A stretch of 64,000 nt of DNA from Curvibacter sp. AEP1-3 (GCF_002163715.1 NZ_CP015698.1:4167674-4231673); one strand, 5' to 3'; positions 36,593 through 47,250 are shown, numbered from the stretch's first letter. Program-made: numbers and translations. Notes: generated by a model from the sequence alone, not told the origin.

Positions 36593-38590
36593 CTAGAAAG
36601 GCTGTTTGCTCTGCCACCAGTCCAGCACGGTTTGAACAGACGCTTCGACTGTCAAATCCGAGTTATCAAGCAACAAGGCATCTTGCGCAGGCTTCAGGGG
36701 GGCAACAGTCCGGGAGGAGTCCCGGGCGTCGCGCGCCTCCAAGTCAGCACGAAGACCGTCGAGTGTAGCGGGAATTCCCTTTGAAATCAACTGCTTATGG
36801 CGACGCTCCGCACGGCAGGCCGCGCTGGCCGTCAAATAGACCTTCAAAGGGGCTTCCGGGAAGATGGCCGTGCCCATGTCGCGGCCATCGGCAACCAGGC
36901 CCGGAAGCTTGCGGAAATTGCGCTGCAAATCAACCAAAGCGGCACGAACGGCCGGGAACGCAGACACTTTGGATGCGTTCATGCCGGCTTCTTCGGTGCG
37001 AATCGCGTCGCTCACATCTTCGTCGGCCAGCCAGATGTGGCTGCCTTCAAAGTGAATAGGCAGGCTTTGCAGCAGGGCTACGATAGCCGCTTCATTGGCC
37101 GCTTCCAATGCTATGCCTGCACGGCTGGCCGCCAGGCCGGTAATGCGGTAGAGCGAGCCGGAGTCCAGAAAGTGGTAACCCAATTTTTCTGCCAGAACCG
37201 CAGCCAAGGTACCTTTGCCGGAGGCCGTGGGGCCATCGACGCAGATCACCGGAATGTTCCCTGTATCTGCCGTGGCCACCGAAAAGAGAGCTTCAAAGTA
37301 ATCCGGGAATGTTTTGGCTACGCACTTGGGGTCTTCAATCCGCACCGGCACTTGGGCGGGGTTGAAAGCAGCCAATGAGAAGCACATGGCTACGCGGTGG
37401 TCGTCATAGGTATGGATGCTCGCAGCTTTCCAGTCGGCAATACCGGCCGGAGGCGTGACTTGGATGTAGTCCTGACCTTCGACGACGGTGGCGCCCAACT
37501 TGCGCAGCTCGGTGGCCATTGCGGCAATCCGGTCAGTTTCCTTCACGCGCCAGCTGGCAATGTTGCGCAGGGTGGTGGTGCCATCGGCATAAAGTGCCAT
37601 GACCGCCAACGTCATGGCGGCGTCGGGGATGTGGTTGCAATCCAGGTCGATCGCTTTGAGTGGCCACGCCCCGCGCTGAATGTGCAGCCAGTTCGGGCCG
37701 CCGTCGATCTTTGCACCCATGGCCTGTGCGGCTTCCATGAAGCGGATGTCGCCCTGGATGGAGTCGGCGCCTACACCTTGAATTTTGATGCCATTGTGGC
37801 CATTGGCGCCCGTGGATAGTGCGCCAAGCGCTATGAAATAGCTAGCGCTGGAGGCATCGGCCTCGACATGGATGTCACCTGGCGAACGCAACTGGGCACC
37901 CGCTGGAATGGTGAACCGCTCCCAGTCATCACGCCGGACCTTCACGCCAAAGCGTGCCAAGAGATTCAGGGTGATTTCAATGTAGGGGCGGGAAATCAGT
38001 TCGCCCACCACCTCAATCACGATGTCTTTGGAGGCCACCAGCGGCAGCGCCATCAGCAGGGCTGTCAGGAACTGGCTGGAGACATCGCCACGCACCTTGA
38101 TGGGTGCGTCGAGCTGCAAGGCTGGCGTGCCCAGCTTCAATGGCGGGTACCCCTCGTTGCCCAAATAGTCAATGGCGCACCCCAGCTGGCGCAAAGCGTC
38201 CACCAGGTCGCCAATGGGCCGCTCGTGCATGCGGGGCACGCCGCTGAGTTCAAAGTCGCCTCCGACCACCGCGAGTGCGGCGGTCAATGGGCGCATGGCA
38301 GTACCTGCATTGCCAAGGAACAGTTGGGCCGAGCCGTTGGGCAACTTCCCGCCCAAACCGGTGATCTTGACGATGGCGCCCGACTGCTCTACCGCACATC
38401 CCAAGGTACGCAGTGCGATCAGCATCACGCGGGTGTCGTCTGAGTCCAGCAGGTCGTGGATGGTCGTGGTGCCCTCGCTCATGGCGGCGAGCAGCAGCAC
38501 GCGGTTGGAAATGCTTTTGGAGCCGGGAAGCGTGACCGCGCCAGCGGCGTGGGCCAAGGGTGGCAGGTCGAGAAATGCGGTGGAGAACAT
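36593..38590 (-). CDS. aroA-cmk: fused 3-phosphoshikimate 1-carboxyvinyltransferase / cytidylate kinase
   Basis: Single frame of 665 aa. Residues 1-441 are EPSP synthase: PGSKSISNR (residues 22-30), [21 protein letters not shown] and the C-terminal [12 protein letters not shown]. Residues from about 444 are CMP kinase, with P-loop GPTASGKGT (about 453-461), LDSGSLYR and [13 protein letters not shown]. No stop, frameshift or internal start signal is seen at the junction (near base 37267). It joins the shikimate pathway to pyrimidine nucleotide supply in one polypeptide. I recall this fusion from Comamonadaceae annotations. The start overlaps the tyrA stop (TAATG). Confidence 0.94.
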   Translation of the reverse strand: MFSTAFLDLPPLAHAAGAVTLPGSKSISNRVLLLAAMSEGTTTIHDLLDSDDTRVMLIALRTLGCAVEQSGAIVKITGLGGKLPNGSAQLFLGNAGTAMRPLTAALAVVGGDFELSGVPRMHERPIGDLVDALRQLGCAIDYLGNEGYPPLKLGTPALQLDAPIKVRGDVSSQFLTALLMALPLVASKDIVIEVVGELISRPYIEITLNLLARFGVKVRRDDWERFTIPAGAQLRSPGDIHVEADASSASYFIALGALSTGANGHNGIKIQGVGADSIQGDIRFMEAAQAMGAKIDGGPNWLHIQRGAWPLKAIDLDCNHIPDAAMTLAVMALYADGTTTLRNIASWRVKETDRIAAMATELRKLGATVVEGQDYIQVTPPAGIADWKAASIHTYDDHRVAMCFSLAAFNPAQVPVRIEDPKCVAKTFPDYFEALFSVATADTGNIPVICVDGPTASGKGTLAAVLAEKLGYHFLDSGSLYRITGLAASRAGIALEAANEAAIVALLQSLPIHFEGSHIWLADEDVSDAIRTEEAGMNASKVSAFPAVRAALVDLQRNFRKLPGLVADGRDMGTAIFPEAPLKVYLTASAACRAERRHKQLISKGIPATLDGLRADLEARDARDSSRTVAPLKPAQDALLLDNSDLTVEASVQTVLDWWQSKQPF
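37805..37846 (+). repeat. possible dispersed-element copy inside aroA
   Basis: GGCGCC-GTGGA-AGTGCGCCAAGCGCTATGAAAT-TAGC matches the consensus at about 29 of 42 positions. It encodes [16 protein letters not shown], where the SASYF part is conserved in all EPSP synthases, so much of the match may be coincidence; only the following [10 protein letters not shown] looks like an insertion. Confidence 0.3.
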
Positions 38591-39465
38591 TATTTGTTGA
38601 GCTTGGTCGCCATGGTCCAGTTGGCGCGCGTGTTGCTGGCTTGTTCGATCAGGCCCTCCAGCGCGTCGCCGTTGCCACTGGAAATCATCAGCTCCATGGC
38701 TTGCAGGGTGCGTTGAAAAACTTTGCTTTGCGCCAACAGTTCTTCGCGGTTGGAAATCATGATGTCGCGCCAGATTTTGGGGTCACCTGCAGCGATGCGT
38801 GTGAAGTCCCGGAAGCCCGGTCCGGCCAGCGACAAGTAGTCTTGGCCCTGCGGTTGGCTGGTGATCCCGTTCATGAGCGCAAAGGCAATCAAATGGGGCA
38901 AGTGGCTCACCGCCGCAAAAGCGGCATCGTGCTGCTCGGGCGACATTTTCAGCACCCGGCAGCCGAGTGCGGTCCAGACATCGACGGCCTTTTGCAGTTG
39001 CACAGTCAGTGTGCGTTCAATCGGGGTCAAGATGATTTGCTTGCCGGCGTACAGGTCGGGGTCGGCGTGCTCCACCCCCGAGAGTTCTTTGCCTGCAATA
39101 GGGTGGGCCGGCACGAAGGACCCGATGTGCTCACGCAGGCCGCGGCGGCCGGCATCGATCACGTCGCGCTTGGTGGAGCCCACATCCATGATCAGCATGC
39201 TGGGGGTGACCAGATGTTTGATGGCTTTGAAAGTAGCTTCAGTGGCAGACACGGGCACCGCGATCAAAACAATGTCGGCGCCAGACACCGCCAACAGCGC
39301 AGAGGGGGCTTCGATGTCGATCACACCCATCTGCCGGGCACGCTCGGTAGTGGAGGGCGATTTGCTGTAGCCGACGACGCGCTTTACCAGCCCTGCGCGC
39401 TTGAGCGCCAGGGCGAAGGAGCCGCCCATCAAACCGCAACCAATCAGACCGAGTTGTTCAAACAT
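38590..39465 (-). CDS. tyrA: prephenate/arogenate dehydrogenase
   Basis: NAD(P)-dependent dehydrogenase of 291 aa in tyrosine synthesis. The dinucleotide motif [20 protein letters not shown] is at the N-terminus, with [14 protein letters not shown] and a helical dimerisation domain following. There is no fused chorismate mutase. It follows pheA in the aromatic amino-acid gene string. Confidence 0.93.
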   Translation of the reverse strand: MFEQLGLIGCGLMGGSFALALKRAGLVKRVVGYSKSPSTTERARQMGVIDIEAPSALLAVSGADIVLIAVPVSATEATFKAIKHLVTPSMLIMDVGSTKRDVIDAGRRGLREHIGSFVPAHPIAGKELSGVEHADPDLYAGKQIILTPIERTLTVQLQKAVDVWTALGCRVLKMSPEQHDAAFAAVSHLPHLIAFALMNGITSQPQGQDYLSLAGPGFRDFTRIAAGDPKIWRDIMISNREELLAQSKVFQRTLQAMELMISSGNGDALEGLIEQASNTRANWTMATKLNK

Positions 39466-39486
39466 AGTGGGTGTCCTGCAGTCCGC

Positions 39487-40569
39487 TCAGTCTGCCAAAG
39501 GGTAGGTGCCCAGCACCTTGTAGAAGGCACACAGACCGGCAAGATCCTTCAGCGCAGCGGCCACATGGGGCTGCGAAGGGTGACCCTGCAAATCGATGTA
39601 GAAGTAGTACTCCCATTGGCCACTGCGGGCCGGGCGGGATTCAAAGCGTGTCATGGATACGCCGTGTTGTTTGAGGGGCACCAGCATGTCGTGGACCGCG
39701 CCCGGCTTGTTGGGCACCGAAACCACCAGGCTGGTGCAGTCCTTGCCTGACGCTTGCGGCGCCGGCAGCACGCTGGGCAGGCACACCACGACAAAACGGG
39801 TGCGGTTGAACGCCTCGTCTTGGATGGCATGTGCCGCCGTATGCAGGCCGAACTCGGACCCCGCACGTTCGCTCGCAATGCCCGCCCAAGCGGGGTTGGA
39901 GGCCGCCAAGCGTGCGCCCTCGGCGTTGCTGGAGACGGCCCGCCGCTCGGCATGGGGCAAATGGGTGCTGAGCCATTGCTGGCATTGCGCCAAGGCTTGC
40001 GGGTGCGCGAGCACCACTTCAATGCCTTCCAACGAGGCGGTAGTGCGCAGCAAATGGTGGCGCACCAGCAGGCTGATTTCGCCCACGATGTGCAGCGGGG
40101 AATTCAGCAGCAAATCGAGCGAGCGCGTGACGACGCCCTCGGTGCTGTTTTCAACGGGTACCACGCCAAACTCGGCAGAGCCAGCGGTCGCGGCGTGGAA
40201 CACCTCGTCAAAGTTGGCGCAGGGCACATGGGTGATGCTGGAGCCGAAGAAGCGCAGTGCAGCTTCTTCACTGAACGTGCCTTTGGGGCCGAGATAGGCC
40301 ACGCGTTGCGGTGCTTCCAGCGCCCGGCAGGCAGACATGATTTCGCGCCAGATCACGGCGACGCTGCTGTTCTTGAGCGCGCCATCGTTGGCAGACTGCA
40401 GCGTCTGGATGACCTGTGCTTCACGCTCGGGGCGGAAGACCGCGGAGCCCTCTACTTTTTTGATTTCACCGACTTCGTGCGCCAAGGCAGCACGGCGGTT
40501 CAGCAGGGTGAGGAGCTCGATGTCCAAGGCGTCAATCAGGACGCGGAGTTCAGGAAGTGTTCGTGCCAT
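39487..40569 (-). CDS. pheA: bifunctional chorismate mutase / prephenate dehydratase (P-protein)
   Basis: Protein of 360 aa. The chorismate mutase (AroQ) domain covers residues 1-90 (LRVLIDALDIELLTLLNRRAALAHEVG). The dehydratase domain runs from about 95 (VAYLGPKGTFSEEAAL, VPVENSTEGVV), and an ACT domain from about 285 with TRFESRP, the phenylalanine feedback motif. The start MARTLPEL is 8 bases after the serC stop. Confidence 0.95.
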   Translation of the reverse strand: MARTLPELRVLIDALDIELLTLLNRRAALAHEVGEIKKVEGSAVFRPEREAQVIQTLQSANDGALKNSSVAVIWREIMSACRALEAPQRVAYLGPKGTFSEEAALRFFGSSITHVPCANFDEVFHAATAGSAEFGVVPVENSTEGVVTRSLDLLLNSPLHIVGEISLLVRHHLLRTTASLEGIEVVLAHPQALAQCQQWLSTHLPHAERRAVSSNAEGARLAASNPAWAGIASERAGSEFGLHTAAHAIQDEAFNRTRFVVVCLPSVLPAPQASGKDCTSLVVSVPNKPGAVHDMLVPLKQHGVSMTRFESRPARSGQWEYYFYIDLQGHPSQPHVAAALKDLAGLCAFYKVLGTYPLAD

Positions 40570-40576
40570 GTGTGCC

Positions 40577-41716
40577 TCAGCCGTGGGTTCGCTCGAACTC
40601 GCGCAGGTACGCCACCAGCGCCTGCACGCCTTCCAGCGGGATGGCGTTGTAAATGCTGGCGCGCATACCGCCCACCGACTTGTGGCCTTTGAGCTGCAGC
40701 AAGCCCGCTTCTTTGGCGCCGGCCAGGAATGCATCGTTCAGGCTTTCATTGCGCAGGAAGAAGGGCACATTCATGCGGGAGCGGGCATTGCGTGCCACGC
40801 CGTTGATATAGAAGCCGGATGCGTCGATGGTCTCGTAAAGCAACTCGGCCTTGGCGATGTTGCGGGCTTCCATTGCGGCGACCCCTGTAAGCCCATTCTC
40901 ACCTTGGCGCTTGAGCCACTTGAACACCAATCCCGCCATGTAAATGGAGTACGTGGGCGGGGTGTTGTACATGGAGCCGTTGTCGGCCACAGTTTTGTAG
41001 TCAAACGCGCTGGGGCAAACGCTCTGGGCATGGCCCAGCAGGTCTTCACGCACCACCACCAAGGTCAAGCCTGCAGGGCCCAGGTTTTTCTGGGCGCCGC
41101 CAAAGGCCAGGCCCACGCGGCTCCAGTCCACCGGGCGGGATGCGACATGGGAGGAAAAGTCAATCACCAGCTCGGCTTTAGACCCCAGCGCCTTCAGGTC
41201 GGGCAGGCTCTGGAACTCGATGCCGTTGATGGTTTCGTTGCTGCAGATGTGCACATAGCTGGCCTCATCGCGCAGCTCCCAGCTGGCTGCAGGAGGAATG
41301 GCGGTAAAGCCATCGGCCTTGCCCGTAGCGGCTAAGTGGGCGCTGCAGTATTTGCCCGCTTCCTTGAGCGACTTTTCACTCCAGCTACCGGTGACCACGA
41401 AGTCCGCGGCACCGTTGCTACCGTTGGCACGCAGGGGGCTCAGGTTCAAGGGCACGATGGCATTTTCGGCCAGACCCCCGCCCTGCATGAACAGGATCTT
41501 GAAGTTCGCAGGCACCGCCAGCAACTCACGCAAGTCAGCTTCTGCAGCCTCATAGATGCTCAGGAACTCTTTGCCACGGTGGCTCATTTCCATCACGCCC
41601 ATGCCGCTGAGACGGCCGTTGGCATCGGGCCAGTTCAGCATTTCAGCAGCGGCTTGTTCCAACACTTCGGCTGGCATGGCGGCCGGTCCGGCCGAGAAGT
41701 TGTAGGGTCGTTGCAT
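40577..41716 (-). CDS. serC: phosphoserine aminotransferase
   Basis: PLP enzyme of 379 aa for serine and pyridoxal synthesis. It starts [15 protein letters not shown], the family N-terminus. The PLP lysine lies in [19 protein letters not shown], and the C-terminus contains [16 protein letters not shown]. Upstream frames run into the repeat and are rejected. It lies between gyrA and pheA, as in the classical serC-pheA supraoperon. Confidence 0.95.
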   Translation of the reverse strand: MQRPYNFSAGPAAMPAEVLEQAAAEMLNWPDANGRLSGMGVMEMSHRGKEFLSIYEAAEADLRELLAVPANFKILFMQGGGLAENAIVPLNLSPLRANGSNGAADFVVTGSWSEKSLKEAGKYCSAHLAATGKADGFTAIPPAASWELRDEASYVHICSNETINGIEFQSLPDLKALGSKAELVIDFSSHVASRPVDWSRVGLAFGGAQKNLGPAGLTLVVVREDLLGHAQSVCPSAFDYKTVADNGSMYNTPPTYSIYMAGLVFKWLKRQGENGLTGVAAMEARNIAKAELLYETIDASGFYINGVARNARSRMNVPFFLRNESLNDAFLAGAKEAGLLQLKGHKSVGGMRASIYNAIPLEGVQALVAYLREFERTHG

Positions 41717-41732
41717 CAGTGGCTTTTGGGAT

Positions 41733-41786
41733 GAAATCGTGCTTTGGCGCCTATGGAGTGTGCGGGAGTAGCTATCAAAATGATAG
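41733..41786 (+). repeat. dispersed element, intergenic copy 4 (gyrA-serC)
   Basis: GAAATCGTGC, TTGGCGCCTATGGAGTGTGC, GGGAGTAGCTATCAAAAT and GATAG. It fills most of the 70-base gap, beginning at the base next to the gyrA stop codon. Confidence 0.87.
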
Positions 41787-44441
41787 TTACTCAGCGGCGG
41801 GCGCATCTCCTTCGGTACCGGCGGCTGTGTCGTCGCCTTCACCTGCATCGGTAGGGTTGGCGTCGTTTTCCACGATGCGCTGCAGACCGCTCAGCTTGGA
41901 GCCTTCGTCCAGGCCGATCAGCGTCACGCCTTGGGTCGCGCGGCCCATTTCACGGATCTCACTCACACGGGTGCGCACCAACACGCCCTTGTCGGTAATC
42001 AGCATGATTTCGTCTTCGGCGTGCACCAAGGTTGCGGCCACGACCTTGCCGTTGCGCTCGGATTGCTGGATGGCAATCATGCCCTTGGTACCGCGGCCAT
42101 GGCGGGTGTATTCGGTGATGTTGGTGCGCTTGCCGTAGCCGTTTTCGGTGGCAGTGAGCACGCTTTGTTGCTCGTCTTCAGCGACCAGCATGGCGATCAC
42201 GCTCTGGCCTTCATCGAGCATCATGCCGCGCACGCCGCGGGCGTTACGACCCATGGGGCGGACATCGTTTTCGTCGAAGCGCACAGCCTTGCCGCCGTCG
42301 CTGAACAACATCACGTCGTGCTTGCCGTCGGTCAGTGCTGCGCCGATCAGGAAGTCGCCTTCGTCGAGGTCTACGGCAATGATGCCGGCCTTGCGCGGGT
42401 TACTGAATTCGTCGAGCGCAGTCTTCTTGACCGTGCCCATGCTGGTGGACATGAACACATACTGGTCGGCAGGGAAAGTGCGCTTTTCGCCGGTGAGGGC
42501 CAGCACCACCGTGATTTTTTCGCCTTCTTGCAAGGGGAACATGTTCACGATAGGGCGGCCGCGCGAGCCGCGCGAGCCCTGCGGCACTTCCCAGACCTTG
42601 AGCCAGTACAAGCGGCCGCGGTTGGAGAAGCACAGGATGTAGTCGTGCGTGTTGGCCACAAAGAGCTGGTCCACCCAGTCGTCTTCTTTGGTAGCGGTGG
42701 CTTGCTTGCCGCGGCCGCCGCGCTTCTGGGCGCGGTATTCGTGCAGGGGCTGGCTCTTGATGTAACCGCTGTGGCTCATCGTGACCACCATGTCGGTGGG
42801 GGTGATCAGGTCTTCGGTAGACAGGTCGAACGAGGAGTGTTCGACCAGGCTGCGGCGCGCGCCGATCTTGGTCTGGCCGAATTCCTGTTTCACATGGCCC
42901 AGTTCTTCGCCAATGATCACCGCCACGCGTGCGGGCTTGGCCAGGATATCCAGCAGGTCTTCGATCTCTGCCATCACGTCTTTGTACTCGGCGACGATCT
43001 TGTCTTGTTCCAAGCCGGTAAGGCGTTGCAAGCGCATTTGCAGAATTTCCTGCGCTTGCGTTTCTGACAGGCGGTACAGGCCGTCGTTGCCCATGCCGAA
43101 TTCTTTTTCCAAGCCTTCGGGACGGTAGTCATCCGCATTCACTACTCCACCGTCGGCACGGGTGCGGGTCAACATTTCGCGTACCAGCTTGCTGTCCCAA
43201 GGGCGGTTCATCAGCTCCAGTTTCGCCACCGGTGGGGTGGGCGATTCACGGATGATGCGGATGAAGTCGTCGATATTGGCCAGCGCCACCGCCAAGCCTT
43301 CCAGCACGTGGCCGCGTTCGCGGGCCTTGCGCAGGTTGAACACGGTGCGGCGTGTCACCACCTCACGGCGGTGGTTCAGGAAGACCTCGATCAGGTCCTT
43401 CAGGTTACACAGCTTGGGCTGGCCGTTCACCAATGCCACCATGTTGATGCCGAAGGTGTCCTGCAGTTGGGTTTGCTTGTACAGGTTGTTGAGCACCACT
43501 TCAGGCACTTCACCGCGCTTGAGTTCGATGACCAAGCGCATGCCGGATTTGTCGGACTCGTCCTGGATGTGGCTGATGCCTTCGATCTTCTTTTCGTGCA
43601 CCAGCTCTGCCATGCGCTCTTGCAAGGTTTTTTTGTTAACCTGGTAGGGCAGCTCGTCCACGATGATGGCCTGACGCTGGCCTTTGTCGATGTCTTCAAA
43701 GTGGCAACGTGCGCGCATGACCACGCGGCCACGACCCGTGCGGTAACCGTCTTTCACACCCTGAATGCCGTAAATGATGCCGGCGGTAGGGAAGTCAGGT
43801 GCCGGAATGATGTCCATCAGCTCGTCGATAGAGGCTTCCGGGTTCTTCAGCAAATGCAGGCATGCATCCACGACCTCATTGAGGTTGTGGGGGGGGATGT
43901 TTGTGGCCATACCCACGGCAATACCGCCCGAACCGTTGACCAACAGGTTGGGAATGCGGGTGGGCATCACCAAGGGCTCTGACTCGGAACCGTCATAGTT
44001 GGGCCCGAAATCCACGGTTTCCTTGTCCAGATCGGCCAGCAATTCGTGGGCGATTTTCGCCAAACGAATCTCGGTGTAACGCATGGCCGCAGCACTGTCG
44101 CCGTCCACGGAGCCGAAGTTGCCCTGACCGTCCACCAGCATGTGCCGCATCGAGAAGTCCTGCGCCATCCGGACGATGGTGTCGTACACCGATTGGTCCC
44201 CGTGCGGGTGGTACTTACCGATCACATCGCCAACGATACGTGCAGACTTCTTGTAAGCACGGTTCCAGTCGTTGTTGAGCTCATGCATCGCATAGAGCAC
44301 ACGGCGGTGCACCGGCTTCAAGCCATCACGTGCATCGGGCAACGCCCGGCCCACGATCACGCTCATGGCGTAGTCGAGGTAGCTGCGGCGCATTTCCTCT
44401 TCAAGACTGATGGGCAGTGTTTCTTTGGCGAACTGGGTCAT
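41787..44441 (-). CDS. gyrA: DNA gyrase subunit A
   Basis: Type II topoisomerase subunit of 884 aa. It starts [36 protein letters not shown]. The catalytic Tyr is in [11 protein letters not shown], and the GyrA-box QKRGGRGK is in the C-terminal beta-pinwheel; an acidic tail ends it. In the quinolone-determining region the sequence is [13 protein letters not shown], so the position equal to E. coli Ser83 is Gln and the next is Ser. First gene of the leftward supraoperon. Confidence 0.97.
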   Translation of the reverse strand: MTQFAKETLPISLEEEMRRSYLDYAMSVIVGRALPDARDGLKPVHRRVLYAMHELNNDWNRAYKKSARIVGDVIGKYHPHGDQSVYDTIVRMAQDFSMRHMLVDGQGNFGSVDGDSAAAMRYTEIRLAKIAHELLADLDKETVDFGPNYDGSESEPLVMPTRIPNLLVNGSGGIAVGMATNIPPHNLNEVVDACLHLLKNPEASIDELMDIIPAPDFPTAGIIYGIQGVKDGYRTGRGRVVMRARCHFEDIDKGQRQAIIVDELPYQVNKKTLQERMAELVHEKKIEGISHIQDESDKSGMRLVIELKRGEVPEVVLNNLYKQTQLQDTFGINMVALVNGQPKLCNLKDLIEVFLNHRREVVTRRTVFNLRKARERGHVLEGLAVALANIDDFIRIIRESPTPPVAKLELMNRPWDSKLVREMLTRTRADGGVVNADDYRPEGLEKEFGMGNDGLYRLSETQAQEILQMRLQRLTGLEQDKIVAEYKDVMAEIEDLLDILAKPARVAVIIGEELGHVKQEFGQTKIGARRSLVEHSSFDLSTEDLITPTDMVVTMSHSGYIKSQPLHEYRAQKRGGRGKQATATKEDDWVDQLFVANTHDYILCFSNRGRLYWLKVWEVPQGSRGSRGRPIVNMFPLQEGEKITVVLALTGEKRTFPADQYVFMSTSMGTVKKTALDEFSNPRKAGIIAVDLDEGDFLIGAALTDGKHDVMLFSDGGKAVRFDENDVRPMGRNARGVRGMMLDEGQSVIAMLVAEDEQQSVLTATENGYGKRTNITEYTRHGRGTKGMIAIQQSERNGKVVAATLVHAEDEIMLITDKGVLVRTRVSEIREMGRATQGVTLIGLDEGSKLSGLQRIVENDANPTDAGEGDDTAAGTEGDAPAAE

Positions 44442-44678
44442 GTTGGGTATCTGTCTATCAATGTCGAGGACAACCTTGGATTCTACGGCCGCGGGCATGT
44501 CGCTTCATTGCAACAAATTTGCCATGTGTGGCCCTCGTTACTCCGGGGTTACCAACGAGCTTCAAATCGGTGCGCACGCTATGGCACAATGTCGAGAACG
44601 TCTTTGGTGCATCAGCCTTGGGGCGTCACAAAATTAATCGCAGCTTGCTGCAGTCTTTGCCGTAACTAGGAAGGTCTC

Positions 44679-45335
44679 ATGAAACAATTGAACAAAGTAG
44701 CAGCCTTGATCGCTACCGCCGTATTGGCATCTGCCGCTGGCGCTCAAGAAATCCACAACTGGCGTAGTGCTTCCGGCGACGTGTGGAAAAACGTTGACGG
44801 CCAATGCTGGCGCGATGCCAGCTGGACTCCAGCTACTGCTGCCGCTGGTTGCGATGGCGCAATCGTTGCTCCTAAGGCTGCCGCTCCTGCACCTGCCGCA
44901 GCTCCTGCACCCGCACCTGCCGCAGCTCCTGCACCCGCCGCTGCTGCACCTGCCCCAGCTCCTGCTGCCGCAGCCGCCGCAAGCAAAGTAACTTACGCTG
45001 CTGACGCTTTCTTTGACTTTGACAAATCTGTGTTGAAGGCTGAAGGCAAAGCCAAGTTGGACGACCTGGTTTCCAAGGTCAAGGCCATCAATCTGGAAGT
45101 CATCATTGCTGTGGGTCACACCGACGCTACTGGCGACGACTCCTACAACCAGAAACTGTCTGTTGCACGTTCCGAAGCTGTGAAGGCTTACTTGGTGTCC
45201 AAGGGCATCGAAAAGAACCGCGTTTACACAGAAGGCAAGGGCGAGAAGCAACCTGTTGCTGACAACAAGACCAAAGAAGGCCGCGCTAAGAACCGCCGCG
45301 TGGAAATCGAAGTGGTTGGCACACGCTCCAAGTAA
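44679..45335 (+). CDS. OmpA-family outer-membrane protein with Ala/Pro linker
   Basis: Protein of 218 aa with a signal peptide (ends SAAGAQE), a short N-terminal domain of about 40 residues with two cysteines (GQCWRD, AAGCDG) and an Ala/Pro-repeat linker (residues about 65-100). The C-terminal OmpA peptidoglycan-binding domain reads FFDFDKSVLKAEGKAKL, GHTDATGDDSYNQKLSVARSEAV and GRAKNRRVEIEV. There is no eight-strand barrel, so it probably tethers the envelope rather than forming a pore. RBS AGGAAGG upstream; terminator after. Confidence 0.92.
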   Translation: MKQLNKVAALIATAVLASAAGAQEIHNWRSASGDVWKNVDGQCWRDASWTPATAAAGCDGAIVAPKAAAPAPAAAPAPAPAAAPAPAAAAPAPAPAAAAAASKVTYAADAFFDFDKSVLKAEGKAKLDDLVSKVKAINLEVIIAVGHTDATGDDSYNQKLSVARSEAVKAYLVSKGIEKNRVYTEGKGEKQPVADNKTKEGRAKNRRVEIEVVGTRSK

Positions 45336-45362
45336 TCTGTTCTCTTGAACGATTCGAAAAAA

Positions 45363-45382
45363 CCCGCTCCGGCGGGTTTTTT
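45363..45382 (+). terminator. intrinsic terminator after the OmpA-family gene
   Basis: Stem CCCGC/GCGGG with loop TCCG, preceded by A-rich and followed by six T, in the 69-base gap before ubiG. Confidence 0.92.
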
Positions 45383-45404
45383 CTTGCCCCTACATAATCA
45401 AGCC

Positions 45405-46118
45405 ATGCAAACCACACTCAACGCCGATCCTGCTGAACTTGCCAAATTTTCTGAGCTCGCCCATCGTTGGTGGGACACGGAAAGTGAGTTCAAGCCTTTG
45501 CATCAGATCAACCCTCTGCGGTTGGCGTGGATTCAAACTTTAGTGCCCCTGGCAGGCAAGACCATGGTGGATGTCGGCTGCGGTGGCGGGATTTTGGCCG
45601 ACTCAGCAGCCCGGCAAGGTGCCAAAGTGCTGGGTATTGATCTGTCCACCAAGGCCTTGAAGGTCGCCCAGCTTCATGCTTTGGAAGCTGAAACCCCTAA
45701 TGTCACCTACCGTGAAGTCAGCGCAGAAGCGCTGGCCGCTGAAGCGCCTGGAAGCATGGATGTGGTTACTTGTATGGAAATGCTGGAGCATGTGCCCAAC
45801 CCGGCTTCTGTGGTTGAAGCCTGCGCCCGCATGGTCAAACCGGGAGGGTGGGTGTTCTTTTCGACATTGAATCGCAACCCCATGTCGTTCATTCAGGCCA
45901 TCGTCGGGGCTGAATACGTGTTGAATTTGCTGCCCAAAGGCACGCACGAGTACGCAAAGATGATCCGCCCGAGTGAGCTGGCGCACTATTGCCGCGAGGC
46001 TGGCCTGGAGCTTCAAGCGACCAAGGGGCTCAGCTACAACCCCTTGACCCGTCGTTATTCCATGAATAACAACACGCAAGTGAATTATTTGTTTGCCACC
46101 CGGAAACCTGCCGCATGA
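45405..46118 (+). CDS. ubiG: ubiquinone biosynthesis O-methyltransferase
   Basis: SAM-dependent methyltransferase of 237 aa. Motif I is VDVGCGGGILADSAARQGAKVLGID, with HRWWDTESEFKPLHQINPLRLAWI upstream as in UbiG. I start at MQTTLNADPAEL; a longer frame would be read out of the terminator. It overlaps gph by 4 bases (ATGA). Two O-methylation steps of ubiquinone synthesis are the expected reactions. Confidence 0.95.
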   Translation: MQTTLNADPAELAKFSELAHRWWDTESEFKPLHQINPLRLAWIQTLVPLAGKTMVDVGCGGGILADSAARQGAKVLGIDLSTKALKVAQLHALEAETPNVTYREVSAEALAAEAPGSMDVVTCMEMLEHVPNPASVVEACARMVKPGGWVFFSTLNRNPMSFIQAIVGAEYVLNLLPKGTHEYAKMIRPSELAHYCREAGLELQATKGLSYNPLTRRYSMNNNTQVNYLFATRKPAA

Positions 46119-46795
46119 GCTTGAAAACACCGGTGGGTGAAGTAAAGGCGGTACTTTTCGACTTGGACGGCACGTTGATCGACAGTGCGCCGGACTTGGG
46201 GGCTGCAGCCGACAAAATGCGAACTGACCGCGGTTTGCCCTCCTTGCCAGATGCTGCTTACCGGCCCATGGCGGGTGCAGGTGCGCGAGGAATGTTGAGC
46301 GTAGCGTTTGGAATGAATCCGGATTCCCCGGGGTTCGATGCGATGCGTGAAGAGTTTTTCGTGAACTATGAACGCTGCATGACCGAACGCACCTATGTGT
46401 TCGAGGGCGTTGAGGACATGTTGAGCCAGTTGGAAACCCGCGGAGTATTGTGGGGTGTAGTCACCAACAAATCAAAACGGTTCACCGAGCCCTTGGCCGC
46501 TCAAATGCCATTGTTCACGAATGCCTCGGTTGTCATCAGCGGAGATACGACGCCCCATGCGAAGCCGCATCCCGAGCCTCTCTTGGAGGCCGCACGCCGC
46601 CTGCAGCTTGATCCGTCCCAATGTGTCTATGTCGGCGACGATGAACGTGACATCCTGGCGGCGCGTGCTGCGGGTATGTATTCTGTGGCTGCATGCTACG
46701 GGTATCTGGGTGCCAAGGCGGATACGGCTGAATGGGGTGCCGACCTGGAAATTAAATCTCCTACCCTGCTCTTGCAAAGTCTGACGAGCGCCTAA
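46115..46795 (+). CDS. gph: phosphoglycolate phosphatase (HAD family)
   Basis: HAD phosphatase of 226 aa with motif I LFDLDGTLIDSAPDLG, motif II VVTNKS, Lys in HAKPHPEPL and motif III YVGDDERDILAARAAGM. The order ubiG-gph with a start/stop overlap is common in proteobacteria. It clears 2-phosphoglycolate formed in DNA repair or photorespiration-like reactions. Confidence 0.92.
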   Translation: MSLKTPVGEVKAVLFDLDGTLIDSAPDLGAAADKMRTDRGLPSLPDAAYRPMAGAGARGMLSVAFGMNPDSPGFDAMREEFFVNYERCMTERTYVFEGVEDMLSQLETRGVLWGVVTNKSKRFTEPLAAQMPLFTNASVVISGDTTPHAKPHPEPLLEAARRLQLDPSQCVYVGDDERDILAARAAGMYSVAACYGYLGAKADTAEWGADLEIKSPTLLLQSLTSA

Positions 46796-46807
46796 AATAG
46801 GGACTGA

Positions 46808-47183
46808 GGGGCTGCACTGGTTTCGACGTGGATTGGAATCGCTGTGGTGCATGTCGAGCTGAATGCGCTCGTAAAACAGATTCAAAAAAACTAACTGCAA
46901 ACGACGAACGTTTCGCACTCGCTGCTTAATAACCAGTGAGCCTTACAACGGCAGGCCGATGGGCCGGGCAAGGGTGGCGCAAGCTGTCCAGGCTGTAAGG
47001 TCATTTACATCGGCTGGCTTTTTACCGGGTACCTTGGTGAGAGGCGAGAAAGTAGGGTACTGGCGTCCGGCATAGCGTGCGACTGCGCGATTCCGGTGGC
47101 GAGACTTAAATCAGACCGCTAAACATGTAGATCTGCTCGAGGAAGTTTTGCGGACGCGGGTTCAAATCCCGCCAGCTCCACCA
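46808..47183 (+). ncRNA. ssrA: transfer-messenger RNA (tmRNA)
   Basis: The one-piece tmRNA begins GGGGCTGCACTGGTTTCGACG and ends TTCAAATCCCGCCAGCTCC plus ACCA, giving an alanine-type acceptor stem (GGGGCTG with CAGCTCC) and a T-arm. The resume codon GCA is at 46897, and the tag frame 46897-46929 encodes ANDERFALAA followed by TAA. Length is about 376 nt. It rescues stalled ribosomes with SmpB. Confidence 0.97.
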
Positions 47184-47198
47184 TACCCCCTGATGAAG

Positions 47199-47233
47199 GC
47201 CGCTAGGAACATACACCTAGCGGCTTTTTTCTT
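47199..47233 (+). terminator. intrinsic terminator after tmRNA
   Basis: Stem GCCGCTAGG/CCTAGCGGC with an 8-base loop followed by six T, C and four T. Confidence 0.95.
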
Positions 47234-47250
47234 TTGCAGATAGTTTTGAT

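Noticed and set aside
38560..39750. A 396-codon plus-strand frame opposite tyrA and the end of pheA
   Set aside because: It crosses gene boundaries of two well-identified minus-strand genes and shows no motif of its own.
44870..44985. Tandem GCTCCTGCACCTGCC-like repeats, considered as a possible CRISPR or satellite
   Set aside because: They are in frame and encode the Ala/Pro linker of the OmpA-family protein; no unique spacers are present.
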